NCBI GenBank assembly: GCA_030847615.1 | Contig: JAUMIR010000014.1 | Span: 16,158,501 to 16,222,500 of the forward strand | Direction of reading: 5' to 3' | DNA from: Gambelia wislizenii | Lineage: Eukaryota; Chordata; Lepidosauria; Squamata; Crotaphytidae | Length of the DNA stretch: 64,000 nt | Shown here: positions 1 to 11,000 of the stretch, piece by piece | Position numbering within the stretch: the first letter of the stretch is position 1 | How the letters are laid out: every line of letters begins with the position of its first letter | Program-made: the position numbers and the translations under genes | The notes under the pieces: generated by a model | Told to the model about the DNA's origin: nothing | What the model saw: only the letters and a program-made list of their open reading frames with translations | Database searches by the model: none

Positions 1-744
1 GTATCTCCATGCCTCCCGATGTGAGGCCAGGGAGGACCATTGGAGCCTGAGATGTTGCTTCAGGGAGTCCTTGTATCGCTTTTTTGGAGCGCCCCTCTTA
101 TGCTGACCCGTGGCGAGTTCACCGTAGAATACTATTTTGTGGAGGCGATGGTCCTCCATGCTAGAAACGTGCCCTGCCCAGTGCAGCTGTGTTCTCAATA
201 TCATGGCCTCAATGCTGGTGATCCCTGTTTGCTCAAGGACAGCAACATTCGTCACATAGTCAGTCCAGTTTATATTTAGAATTGTGCGTATACAGGGCTG
301 ATAAAAGTGTTTGAGGAGTCGTAAGTGGTGGCGATAGGTGAGCCATGTTTCAGACCTGTGAAGGAGAATAGACAGTATAATGGCTCTGTACACACTGATT
401 TTTGTGTTTCGCCTCAGGTGTTTATTACTCCAGACTCTTTTGTAAAGTCTTCCAAATGCGCTATATGCCTTTGCTAATCTGTGATCGATTTCTTTGTCAA
501 TCTTGGCATCTGAGGAGATGATGCTTCCCAGGTAGGTGAACTGCTGAACGTACTTAAGCACAGATTTGCTGACGGCAATGTGGGGATGATGGTGTTCGTC
601 CTGTGGTGCAGGCTGGTAAAGAACTTCCGTTTTCTTCAGGTTGACTTCCAGCCCAAACAGCTCTGCAGCTGTTGCGAAGCAGGATGTTAGGTGCTGCAGA
701 GCTGCTTCTGTGTGGGCAACAAGGGCAGCATCATCAGATCATCA
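1..744 (-). pseudogene. 5'-truncated RTE/Vingi-like non-LTR retrotransposon, reverse transcriptase C-terminal part
   Basis: Read on the minus strand, this is the same element as 14670-15410 on the plus strand. Shared phrases include [24 protein letters not shown] sequence and the [14 protein letters not shown] region. It breaks off at 744, just inside the catalytic Asp-Asp codons of the polymerase, and runs off the left edge of the window. Stops and frameshifts make it non-functional. The clade assignment is tentative. Confidence 0.75.
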
Positions 745-769
745 GAATTCCAGATAAGGGGTGCTCAAC

Positions 770-1030
770 CTGTAATGTTGTTGTTGTTTGCTTGTAATGT
801 CCTTTCCACCAAAGGGTGGAACATCAAACATATACAATCAGCAGCAAAGGCAATAAAACATAGCACTATAAGGGGGTAGAATTCAAAGGCATAGCCATGT
901 TAGTCTGGAATATCATTATGCAAAGGGATCTTGTAGCAACCTTTGAGACTAACTGACAGAAGGAAGTTGTAGCATAAACTTTTGTAGACTTGGTCTACTT
1001 CTTCAGATACATGGAGTGAACTAGTCCTAG
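770..1030. repeat. SINE or LINE tail fragment
   Basis: The segment from about 885 carries ccatgttagtctgg, gcaaagggatcttgtagca and cttttgtagacttggtctac. The same series is recognisable, broken up, at 13680-13755 (reverse) and 31245-31290/32163-32230. It is an old dispersed tail with no coding capacity. Confidence 0.45.
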
Positions 1031-1499
1031 GATTAGACCTTATAAGCAGGCTGTACGAATAGCCATAGAAATGCAAAACATGTTGATATGGTGATGAGGT
1101 GAAGAGTTCAGTTTAACCATGATCAATGATGGATAAAAGCAGGAGAAAAGATGTTGCCTAAGATCAGGTTGGGTGGATGAATGATGGAGGGAGTTTTGGA
1201 ACGTAGTGGGCAAGTTATTCAATACGGTTGCCTGGTTTTTAAGGTCAGCTTTTAGGGAGTTGTATTGGGAGATGGAGCATAGCTATAACATTGTAGCTAT
1301 ATGTCCTATGCAGGAACTCAGCCATGGGTTCCAGCAGCTGGCTTCTTGGACCACTTGACATACAGCACAATAGATCAGGGAAAACAATAAAGATGATAGG
1401 CAAAATATTTGTTCAAAGTTTTATTTAGTTAGTGCGACATCAACAGCCAAGCAATGATGGAGATGCAGAATTTCAGCTGCAGTTCCATGGCAGAAAAAT

Positions 1500-1830
1500 A
1501 CTCCTACTGAAGAATGGTTTTTATTAGAGTGTTATCTACACTGTGGTGTTATAGCACTTTGATACCACTAACTGTCATGGCTCCATCTGGTAGAATCCTG
1601 GGATTTGTAGCATGGTGAGGGACTTTGAATTCTTTGCTAGAGAGTTCAAGTTCACTCCCCCTGGACTACAGCACTAGAGAGCTGTAGCAGAAAATACTAA
1701 GTCCCTGACCAAACTAGACATCTCAGGATTGTATTGTGTTCAGTTCTGGGTGCCTCATTTGAAGAAGGATGTGGACAAGTTGGAGCGGGTTCAGAGAAGG
1801 GCAACAAGGATGATCAGAGAGATGGAGAAG
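1500..1830 (+). repeat. degenerate MITE and CR1 fragment
   Basis: 1510-1740 resembles the MITE family typified by 31290-31512 (gtcatggctcc..., cctgggatttgtag). 1728-1830 matches the CR1 interior (cagttctgggtgcc, gtggacaagttgga). Both are too decayed to define ends. Confidence 0.45.
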
Positions 1831-2073
1831 AAAACATAGGAGGAAACTGATACAAGTGCACAGTGTTGATATAGAACAGGGAGCTGGAAGCATGAAGTGA
1901 AGTGAAAGGCAGGTTATGTATTGAGCTCAGAGGATTCTGGAAGATGGGGGATTATGGGAACTACAGTCACAGAATCACTGATTGCACCAAGGCAAATGGA
2001 GAAATCATAATGGAGTGCTGATTTTTGCCCTCCTTGTCTCGGATTTTGGTGGCAAGCCCTCCTCTCTCCCCAG

Positions 2074-2114
2074 ACCTCCATGGGCACCATAGCTTCTGAA
2101 ATCCCTTTTGATAG
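2074..2114 (+). CDS. possible 41-nt microexon upstream of the first clear exon
   Basis: A pyrimidine-rich acceptor (tctctccccag) precedes 2074, and the donor gtgatg begins at 2115. One frame is open (TSMGTIASEIPFD) and ends with two bases, which is the phase the exon at 4077 needs (AG|G, Arg). The exon is short and this could be chance. No conserved motif is present, and transcript data would decide. Confidence 0.22.
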
Positions 2115-2699
2115 GTGATGCTCACCTACTGTGCCTTGTTGTTTCTGGGTCATCCAGTGGAAGGAAAAACAAAGCAAAGCTTATTAATCAGGGTGGGGGG
2201 AAGAGATGAAATGAGATTTCCTCTAAGCAGATTGCTGATGAAATAAAAAACATTTTATGTTTTTTCCCCCCTCAGAGAAACATCTGCTGTGGTTTCATCT
2301 TTTTTGCTTTCAGCTTCTTCTAGATCCATAAATGTCCAATTTTGTGTGTGTTTTCACGCTTTCCTCACTAATCTGTTTAGCTAATCTTGGCTCTGGGCCT
2401 TTTGCAAAAAGAGGAGGGGGGAGAATCAGGGTGATTCTCAGGACCCTGGCACCAAATGAGCTGCTTTTAGCTCAAATCCGACCTTCACGTGGTCCAGCTC
2501 CTAGTCTACCAGTGATGTTAGGCGGCTAGAATTTCTGATGTTTTCATCAAGTCACCTATGATTTAGCGCAACACTATGAATGAGAAATCCCCAAGAGTCC
2601 TGTGGCCTTTTTACACTACAGAATTACAACACTATGATGCCACGTAAAATTGTCATGATTCTGTCCTAGGGTTTGCAGTTTGGTATTGTGTGCCAAACT

Positions 2700-2905
2700 G
2701 TTTCCAACTTATGGTGACCCTAAGGCAACCCTATCACAGGGTTTTCTTGGCAAGATTTGTTCGCCTTTGCCTTTTTCTGAGGCTGAGAGAGTGGGACTTG
2801 CCCAAGGTCACCCAGTGGGTTTCTATGGTTGAGCGGGGATTTGAACCCTGGTCTCCAGAGTCCTAGTCCAGCCCTCAAACCACTACACCAAGCTGGCTCT
2901 CTTGT
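2700..2905 (-). repeat. tRNA-derived SINE (MIR/CORE-like)
   Basis: The reverse complement reads as the tRNA-like head (gccagcttggtgtagtggtt, then ggactctggagaccagggtt) followed by the cagtctc...agaaaaagg body. The B-box-like ggtttcaaatcc equivalent is visible. The family is common in squamates and recurs at 26190 and 33211. Confidence 0.6.
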
Positions 2906-2930
2906 TTAAGGTGTTTAAGGAGGGACATTT

Positions 2931-3397
2931 AGAATCATAGAATCATAGAATTGGAAGGGACCTCAGGGGCCATCCAGACCACCCCATTCTGCCATGCAGA
3001 AAGACACAATCAAATCATTCCTGGTAAATGGCCATCCAGCCTCTGTTTAAAAACGTCCAAAAAAGGAGACTCCACCATACTCCCAGGCAGTGTATTCCAC
3101 TTCTGAACAGCTCTTACTATCAGGAAATTCTTCCTAATGTTTAGGTGGAATCTCTTTTCCCTGAGTTTGAACCCACTGCTCCATGTCCTAGTCTCTGGAG
3201 CAGCAGAAAACAAGCTTGCTCCATCCTCAGTATGGCATCCCTTCAAGTATTTAAACATGGCTATCATGTCACCACCCAACCTTCTCTTCTCCAGGCTAAA
3301 CATACCCAGCTCCCTAAGCCACTCCCCATAGGGCATAATGGCTTCCAAACCTCCCACCATCCTGCTTGTCAATATCCTTCCTGGATTGTAGTGCAGT
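2931..3397 (-). repeat. CR1 LINE 3' end
   Basis: The element begins with the inverted CR1 terminus (agaatcatagaatcatagaa) and extends into the C-terminal reverse-transcriptase coding region. The minus frame contains [20 protein letters not shown] and [25 protein letters not shown] remnant (3400-3500) abuts it. Confidence 0.85.
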
Positions 3398-3619
3398 TGT
3401 GGAATTCCCAGACAGAAAGCTTTAGTGTCTCGCCAAACTACAAATCTTGGGATTCCATAGGATGGAATCATGGCAGTTAAAGTGGAACAATAGCACTATA
3501 ACTGAATGGGCCCTTGCTCATCAGCCACCCTCCTCAGATCTTACAGACTCAGGCCTGTGGCATCCTTGATTGAATCAATCCACTTGTACTGCAGTTTTGT
3601 CATCTACTGCCAAGAGTAC

Positions 3620-3875
3620 TTACTATGAGCTTCGGCTGTTATGCCACGTTATGCCCCTTTCCTAGAGTTGGAGGACTTAAAGATGGTAGTGCATGTGCTG
3701 GTAACCTCAGGACTGGACTTTTGCAATGTGCTCTACATTGGGCTACCTCTGAAGTTCAGAACCTTCAGTTGGTTCAAAACACAGCAGCCAGATTAGTCAC
3801 TGGTACACCCAAGAGTGACCATATCACACCAATACTAAAGTCACTCCACTGGCTGCCATTTAATTTCTGCTCTTC
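3620..3875 (+). pseudogene. L2-type LINE reverse-transcriptase fragment
   Basis: The translation contains LQLVQNTAARLVTGTPKSDH and ITPILKSLHWLPF, the typical C-terminal reverse-transcriptase phrase of L2/Rex-like LINEs and distinct from the CR1 copies. A frameshift separates the upstream TGLLQCALHW part. It lies about 200 bp before the exon at 4077. Confidence 0.65.
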
Positions 3876-4076
3876 TCCGGCCGCCTTCCAGCCATTCTTT
3901 CTTTTTTAAAAGATAAAGCATGGATTTGAAACCTCCCAAACAAATAAGAATAGCTAAATCTGTCTTGTTGATAATAAAGGAAGATAATATGTGGATAACA
4001 AAGGTGTGGGTGCGATGAAGGGTTACGTTGTAGAGGGAATCTCATCATGAGTTTACACCCTCCTTCTTCATTTTAG

Positions 4077-4174
4077 GATCCCTCTTGGATCATCTACCGG
4101 TTCTCAGGCTGAAATCCAAAGTGCTCCCCATGAAAACATGGGGGAGAAAGAAGACAGCACCCAAAAGCATCCTG
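4077..4174 (+). CDS. exon 1 in window of the CEP350-family gene
   Basis: The acceptor has a clean pyrimidine tract (ccttcttcattttag) and the donor is a perfect CTG|gtaagt. In the frame that fits the next exon, the 98 nt encode a polar, probably disordered segment ([20 protein letters not shown]). The exon starts with one base of a split codon and ends with one base, G. That G joins GG at 16829 to make glycine. A second frame is also open and more basic, but its phase does not fit the next exon. The donor lies 22 bp upstream of a foldback transposon that begins at 4197. Confidence 0.55.
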
Positions 4175-4983
4175 GTAAGTTGGATCTTGTGAGTATGGGC
4201 TTGTCTACACTGGCAAAAAAATGTAGACTCTCTCTGAATCTGGTGCTGAAGTCCAGACAATCCACTTCTGGGGGAACCGCATTTTTCACCCTTAACCCAA
4301 CTTTGCTCTGAAATAATCAAAGTTGGAGGGAAAGCTAGGGTTTCCTGGAGTGGCCTCAGGTTCTTTTGCTTTCTGGACAGCTGGATCAGGTTCAATTTGG
4401 CCTGATCCAGTTATCCATGTGCAAATGCAGCACCATCTCCCTCACCCTGTGTTGAGCAGTGCAGAGAAGAGGATGGATTCCGGGCAGAGCCACTGCTGCT
4501 GCTTTGCTAGCCAAGCAGCTCTCTGCATGAGCCTAGACATCACCATCACTTCTGCTGAGGTCAGAATTGGGCACTGTGGGAAATGTAACATTCTTCTTGC
4601 ATCCCTGCTTAGTAAGTATAGAAATTCCTTGCATGCTCAAGTTTCCACCCCCTCTTCTCATCTCAAGCTATCTTAGCCATTTGGAGCTATGGGGTGACCA
4701 TTGAGGCCATCACATGGCCTCTTAATTTAAATGTTTTATGATTCTTTGTCCCTTTCTTGGGGTGTGCTTCCTCAACAAGAGGTACCTTCATTCCCTTTTC
4801 TTCCCTTCCTACTATGCATCTGACCTCCATACATGAAGAAGAGAGATGAGCTCTCGCTTACCTACCATCACCTCTTTTTCTGAGGAAATATGGATGTTAC
4901 TGGATTGGCCTTTTTAGTCATCAGCGCACTTGCAGAAAGTGCAGGATGAGTCCTTCCTGAATCTTCGTTTGCAAAGAAAAGCC

Positions 4984-5024
<41 letters not shown>

Positions 5025-8000
5025 GAGAGAGAGAAGCTTCTGATTTGGTTATCCTAACCTGAACCTCCCAAGATTGGGTGTGTTTACTACCCTGAACTGT
5101 AATCCTTTTAGTTAGTTACGGACCTAGATTTGTTTTGAATATGTAGATTAAGATTGCTATACCTTCAGTAAATGTTTTGATATGTATTTTTAAGCAAACA
5201 TCTTTACTGTCTGTTATTTGTCTGCTTGGCTTTAATGACTGGGTGATTCAGAACACATACAAATGCAAATTGAGCCTGGTCAGTCTTCCTTCGGCTAACT
5301 CTGCTTACTTTAAAAGAAACTTTTCTTAAGGAGATATTCCTAAAGAGCTTGCTCCCTGGAATCTTTAATAAATTTTTAATGTTTATGCTCATACACCCCA
5401 ACAGGTACCCATGAGATCAACAAGAGGGAGTTGAGGGACCCCTTCCTTGTTGAATGTGGGTGCACTGTTCTGACCTCTGCGGAAGTGACAGGGCCAGCCA
5501 GGCTCTTGCAGAGAGATGCTTGGCTGGCAAGGCGGCAGCGTAGGCTTCGAAAACAAGGGACAGGCAAGCAGGGCGATGCAGTGTCAGTCTGGCTGGCCCA
5601 TATGGACAATGATGCACCATCATACTGAATTCAGCTCGGTGTGTGCGGCCGTCATCATGGTTGATTCGGGGCCAGTGTAGATGCACCCTATGCATGATCT
5701 ACCTCATAGGGATGTTGTACGGGTAAGGTATGAAGGAGCACAGTCATGGTCGCCAGCTTGAGCGCATCAGAAGGAAAGCAGGGTATAAATATTAATATTA
5801 TGCACAAAATTCAACTGAGTAGTTTCATAACATCCATATTCATCTAGGGGCTGCCATGCCATTATGACATACGAGTGCCTGTTGTGCAATGGTAGCCAGT
5901 GGAGTGATTGCTCTGATATGCGTCAGGACACCAGCTAAGAAGTTACATGAACATAATAGGTCACATTGGAGCACTCTTGCCTGGATGCACATCCTTCACA
6001 ATTCGCTAAAAGGGTTTTGTTACATTTCTGCAAATCTGTAAATATGGATTTGTAAAGTTACAAAATGTAGACTGTGATGTAGGAGCTCAGCTGTAATAAA
6101 TACTTCTTAAAACCAGGGGTAGCTGGTGGTGGCTTCTACATCAGACCCCCTCTGCAAATGGGTTGAGCACCACCTTTAAAGTTCAGACAAAAACCCCAAA
6201 GGGCTCCATCACCTCATAGATATAGAAGCCATTAGGCTTCACTGGCCATGGGGCCAAGGGAAAGCTAGGGCTTGTCTAGGTGAAAATACTCCTCATAGAC
6301 TTCGAGCAGAATACCTTTTGTCTAAAAGGGATCCTGTGGTGATTCACCATATTTGGAAGGAGTGGGGTGGAGGGGACAAAAATACCACGTACTGCACAGG
6401 AAAAGCCTTCATGTTTTCCCCCAAAGTTTTAAAAATAACGCAAGGAAAATGTGCATTCCTGCTCATTGGGACAACTGATTCAGATTGCATTCCCAATAAG
6501 AGTGGAAGTGGAAACCTGATTGGGTGGACATGCATGAAGGCAGAGCTTGCTGGCCCTCGGAACATGCTGGAACTGCCATGTTGGATTTTCACAGTAGCAA
6601 TTGTTTGCTTAGGCAATGAAACAGCTTTTTTTAAAAAATCATGCTTTTAAAAAAAGGTCATGCTTCTGCACCTTAGATTTAGTGTGAGAAAAACACCTGT
6701 TCAGCGGTGGCAACTTGTGGAGAATAAAAACGTGAGTAATTCACTTGTAGCCACCATCTTGATTCTCATGCATGCCTGTGTGAACATCAAACATGGATAG
6801 CTTCACATACCAGCAATCTTGCAAACCCCCCCCCCCCCAAAAAATCACAAAACACCATGGGGACAAATAAATGCTGCTGCGAATCTGCAATAATGAGCAG
6901 AAATCTGGATTTTATTGCCTCATTTCGACAAGCCTCTGATTCCAGTCCCCAGTGCAGCCAGGAAAGAAATGGTTAAGGAGGCGACAAAAGCCAGGGAAAG
7001 GGAATTGTGTCTTTGTGTCTCTTTAGCAGACAGCAGATAGAAATTGGGTCAAAGGAAATGGACAAACAGATCAGGTAATCTTGGCTAAAAGAGAGGAATT
7101 GTGACCCACTCTGCATGTCTCCTCAGAACAAAGTCAGGCTAGTTTGTCTCTTTTCAAAAACATTTCCCAAAGTGCTTTCAGTGGCTATTCATATACAATT
7201 GCCCCTCGACATTCGCGGCTTTCACACTCACGGTTTTAATTATTCGCGGTTTAGCCCCAACCCTTAGGGAAGGCTGCCAAGAGGCAGGGCAACCTCCTGC
7301 CTGCACCTTCTCCAGCCTTCCAGAGGCGGCTCCGGGGCTTCAAAGCCCCGGAGTCTGCTCAGGAAGGCCAGGGGGTGGGGCAGGCAGCCTCCCTCCCTCA
7401 GCCTTTCCCGGCCTTCCTAAAGGGACTCTGAGGCTTCTAAGACCCGGAATCCCCTCAGGAAGGCCGGGGAGAGGCCGGGCAGCTTCCCTCCCGCTCACCT
7501 GCTGCCTTCCCCGGTCTTCCTAAGCGGGCTCCGGGGCTCCAAAGCCCCGGAGTCCACTCAGGAAGGCCGGGGAGAGGAAGACAGCCACCTGCCCGCTGTC
7601 TTCCCCGGCCTTTTAAAGTGGGCTCAGGGGCTCCAAAGCCCCGGTGCTCACTTCGGAAGGCTGGAGAGAGGCAGCGCAGCCTCCTCCCTACCCACCCACC
7701 CGCCCGGCCGCTGCTGTCCCCGGGCTTCCGAAGTGGGTGCCGGGGCTCCAAAGCCCTGCGTCCACTTCGGAAGGCCGGGGAGAGGCAGTGCAGCCTCCTC
7801 CCCGCCCGCCCGCTCACCCGCCCGCTGCCATCCCGGCCTTCCTAAACGGGCTCCGGGTATTCTAAGGCCCAGAGTCCCCTCAGGAAGGCTTGCGGAGAGG
7901 CCAGCCAGGCTGGCCAGACACCCTCCTGCCGCCTCCCTCCCTGGGGGGGGGCGGTTTGCGGGAGCAGTTGTTATTCGCAGTTTTTCCACATTCGCGGGGG

Positions 8001-11000
8001 TCTCAAGAACATAACCCCCGCGAATGTGGAGGGATGACTGTAATGAGCAAAGAGAAACTGAATGTACATTTGAATTATTGCATGCAGACCCGATCCAAGA
8101 CAAATAACTTGATTTCCAAGGAAGAAAGTCTTGTCTCTTACCTTCCCTGATGGTAAAAATAAAATGAAATTAAACAATAGGACTCTAAATCATCTGCCCC
8201 TGAAGTAGCTTAGGTTGACCATATTTTAAAATGCTGGTCAGAAACCTGTTGGGGACGGCTGTCTTTGGAAGTGTAATTTCCGTGGGAATTAGAATTGTCC
8301 TGTAGCAGTTCTGTAGCACCCATTTCCAGTCATGGGCTGCATATGTGTTACTACATAGGGGAGGCAGCAAAGGGACCAATAAACATAGGGCCAATGAACA
8401 CTGGTAGTACATGCAACGCTTCTGCCAGTATCCCGTTACATACAGCATCTTTGCAACTCATTACCAGGGTTTCTTAGCACCTCTGCTATGTAGCTATGGA
8501 TACGTAAAGTAAACGCAAGGTACATAGTGATAGAGGAATCTAATTGCTAGTTGTAATAATACAAAGAAGGAGGAGGAGAAGGAGGTAGAAGAAGGAGGAT
8601 AGTAGTAATGGTGCATTAGTTTTCCTAAAGCCATTTTATTCCACCAGTAAAAATTAATCTGTTTCCCCCCTCCCTTAAGGATTGGGTTACAGCTCACCTT
8701 TGCTACATTTTAAGATTCGCAGGAGTCTTTTGTTCTTTCCCCTTCATAGAATCATAGAGTTGGAAGAGACCACAAGGGCCATCTAGTCCAACCCCATTCT
8801 GCCATGCAGCAATACACAGTCAATGCATTCCCAACAAATGGCCATCCAGCCTCTGTTTAAAAACCTCCAAAGAAGGGGACTCCACCACACTCCCAGGCAG
8901 ATTCTGCTTCCGAACAGCTCTTACTGTCAGGAAGTTCTTCCTAATCTCTTTTCCTGTAGTTTGAACCCATTGCTCCATGTCCTAGTCTCTGGAGCCTCAG
9001 AAAACAAGCTTGCTCCATCCTCAGTATGACATCCCTTCAATTATTTAAACATGGCTATCATGTCCGCTCTCAACCTTCTCTTCTCCAGACTAAACAGACT
9101 AAACATCCTCCCTCGGAGCGTGATGGCATCTCCTTCCTTGGAGGTCTTTAAACAGAGGCTGAATGGCCATCTGTCGGGAATGATTTGATCGTGTATTCTT
9201 GTATGGCAGTGGGTTGGACTGGATGGCCCTTGTGGTCTCTTCCAACTCTACAGTTCTATGATTCTATGATTCTATGTGTGTTTGTGTCTTCAGAGTGCCC
9301 TAAATACTCTAAAGGCACCAGATCCTGTCTGATCTTGGTTGGTAAGCAGAGTCAGCCCTGGTTAGCACTTGGATGGGAGACCACCAATGAATACCAGGTG
9401 CTGTAGGCTATATTTCAGGGGCAGGAGCTGGCAAAACCACCTCTGAGTGTTCTTTGCCTAAGAAAACCCTGTGCAATTTATGGGGTTGCCATAAGTCAAC
9501 AGGAGACTTTAAGGCACATCTACCCACCATGTGCCTTCAAGTGCCTGTCAATAAACTTCATAGGGTTTTCTTAGGCAAGGAATATTCAGAGGTGTTTTTT
9601 GCCAGCTCCTTCCTCTGAAATATAACCTTTATTCAGTCAGTTATTTTTGGCCATCAGAGGGTGCTGTTCCCTCATTTGTCAGTGCAAAGTGAAATAAAAT
9701 GCAGGTTGAGTCTCTCTTACCTGGAATTCTGAAATCCAAATTTTCCCAAACCCAAAACTGTCCACATGGGTGGCTGAGCTAGTGACACCTGCACTTTCTG
9801 ATAGTTAAATGTACACAAACATTGTTTCATTCACAAAATCATAAAAAAGATTGTGTATAAAATTACCTTCAGGCTATGTATATAAAGGTGTACATGACAC
9901 ATAAATGAATTTCATGTTTAGATTTGGGTCCGATCTCCAAGATATCCCATTATGTATATGCAAGTACAGTTGTCCTTCCGTATTCACGGATTTGGTATCC
10001 ACGGATTTAAGTATTCACCGCTTGTAAATATTCTTTAAAAAAATGCATAAAGCAAACCTTGATGTTGCCATCTTATATAAGGGACACCATTTTGCTGTAC
10101 CATTGCATACAATGGGACTTGAGTATTCATGGATTTTGGTATCCATGTGTGTGGGGTTCCTGGAAACAAACCCCAGCGATTATGAAGGGACAACTGTATT
10201 ACAAAATCTGAAATATTTCTGAATCTGAAATACTTTGAATAAGAAAGATGAAACCTGTGAAGGCTTTTTGCCTCTCCCCTGTCCCTTATTTTTATTGCTT
10301 TAAATAAATAAAATAAATAATCTTGAGAGACTCCCTTCACTTCTCCCCATGTGTTGTACAGTCTCCTTCTCTGGAGATTTTTAAACTGAGGCTGGATAGG
10401 TGTGCTTTGATTGGGTATTCCTGCATGGAAGAGGGTTAGACTGGATGGCCCTTGGGATCTCTTCCAACTAAATGATTCTATGTTTCTAAGCAATCTAGTT
10501 TGGCCAATATTTAACACCATGTGATATGACATTTAAAAAAAGAAAAGAAAATATGCATTGGGTGAGTTGAAGGGTATTTTCTGAGCCCAGTGAGAAACCC
10601 AGTGTAATCTTAGAATCATAAGATCGGAGAGTTGGAAGGTACCCCAGGGCCATCAAATCCAGCCCCTGGCCAGTACAGAAACCCACTACTAAAATCCCCT
10701 TGAGAAAGGTGGGCATCCAATAGCTGCTTTAAAATCTCTAAAGAAGGAGAGTCCAGCACCTTCTGGGACAGTCTATTCCACTGTCAAATAGCTATTACAG
10801 TCAGGATTTCCACCCTCCCTAGTGTTTAGCTAGAAACGCCTTTCTTCTACTTTGGACCCTTTGGTTGAGACCCCTATCATCTGGAGCAGCAGAAAACAAA
10901 ATTGATCCATCTTCCACCTGACAGTCCCTCAGATATTTGAAGATGGCTATTGTATTACCTTTAGCAGGGTATTGAAATGATCCTTGTACAAAGGAGTGCT

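Noticed and set aside
3010..3471. 153-codon minus-strand frame and many like it
   Set aside because: CR1 reverse-transcriptase remnants, not host genes.
7455..8103. Pro/Arg/Gly-rich open frames on both strands
   Set aside because: By-product of the tandem GC-rich array; no motif and no splice context.
9319..9412. Functional 5S rRNA gene
   Set aside because: Several substitutions, an added SINE tail and only one copy; better read as a 5S-derived SINE.
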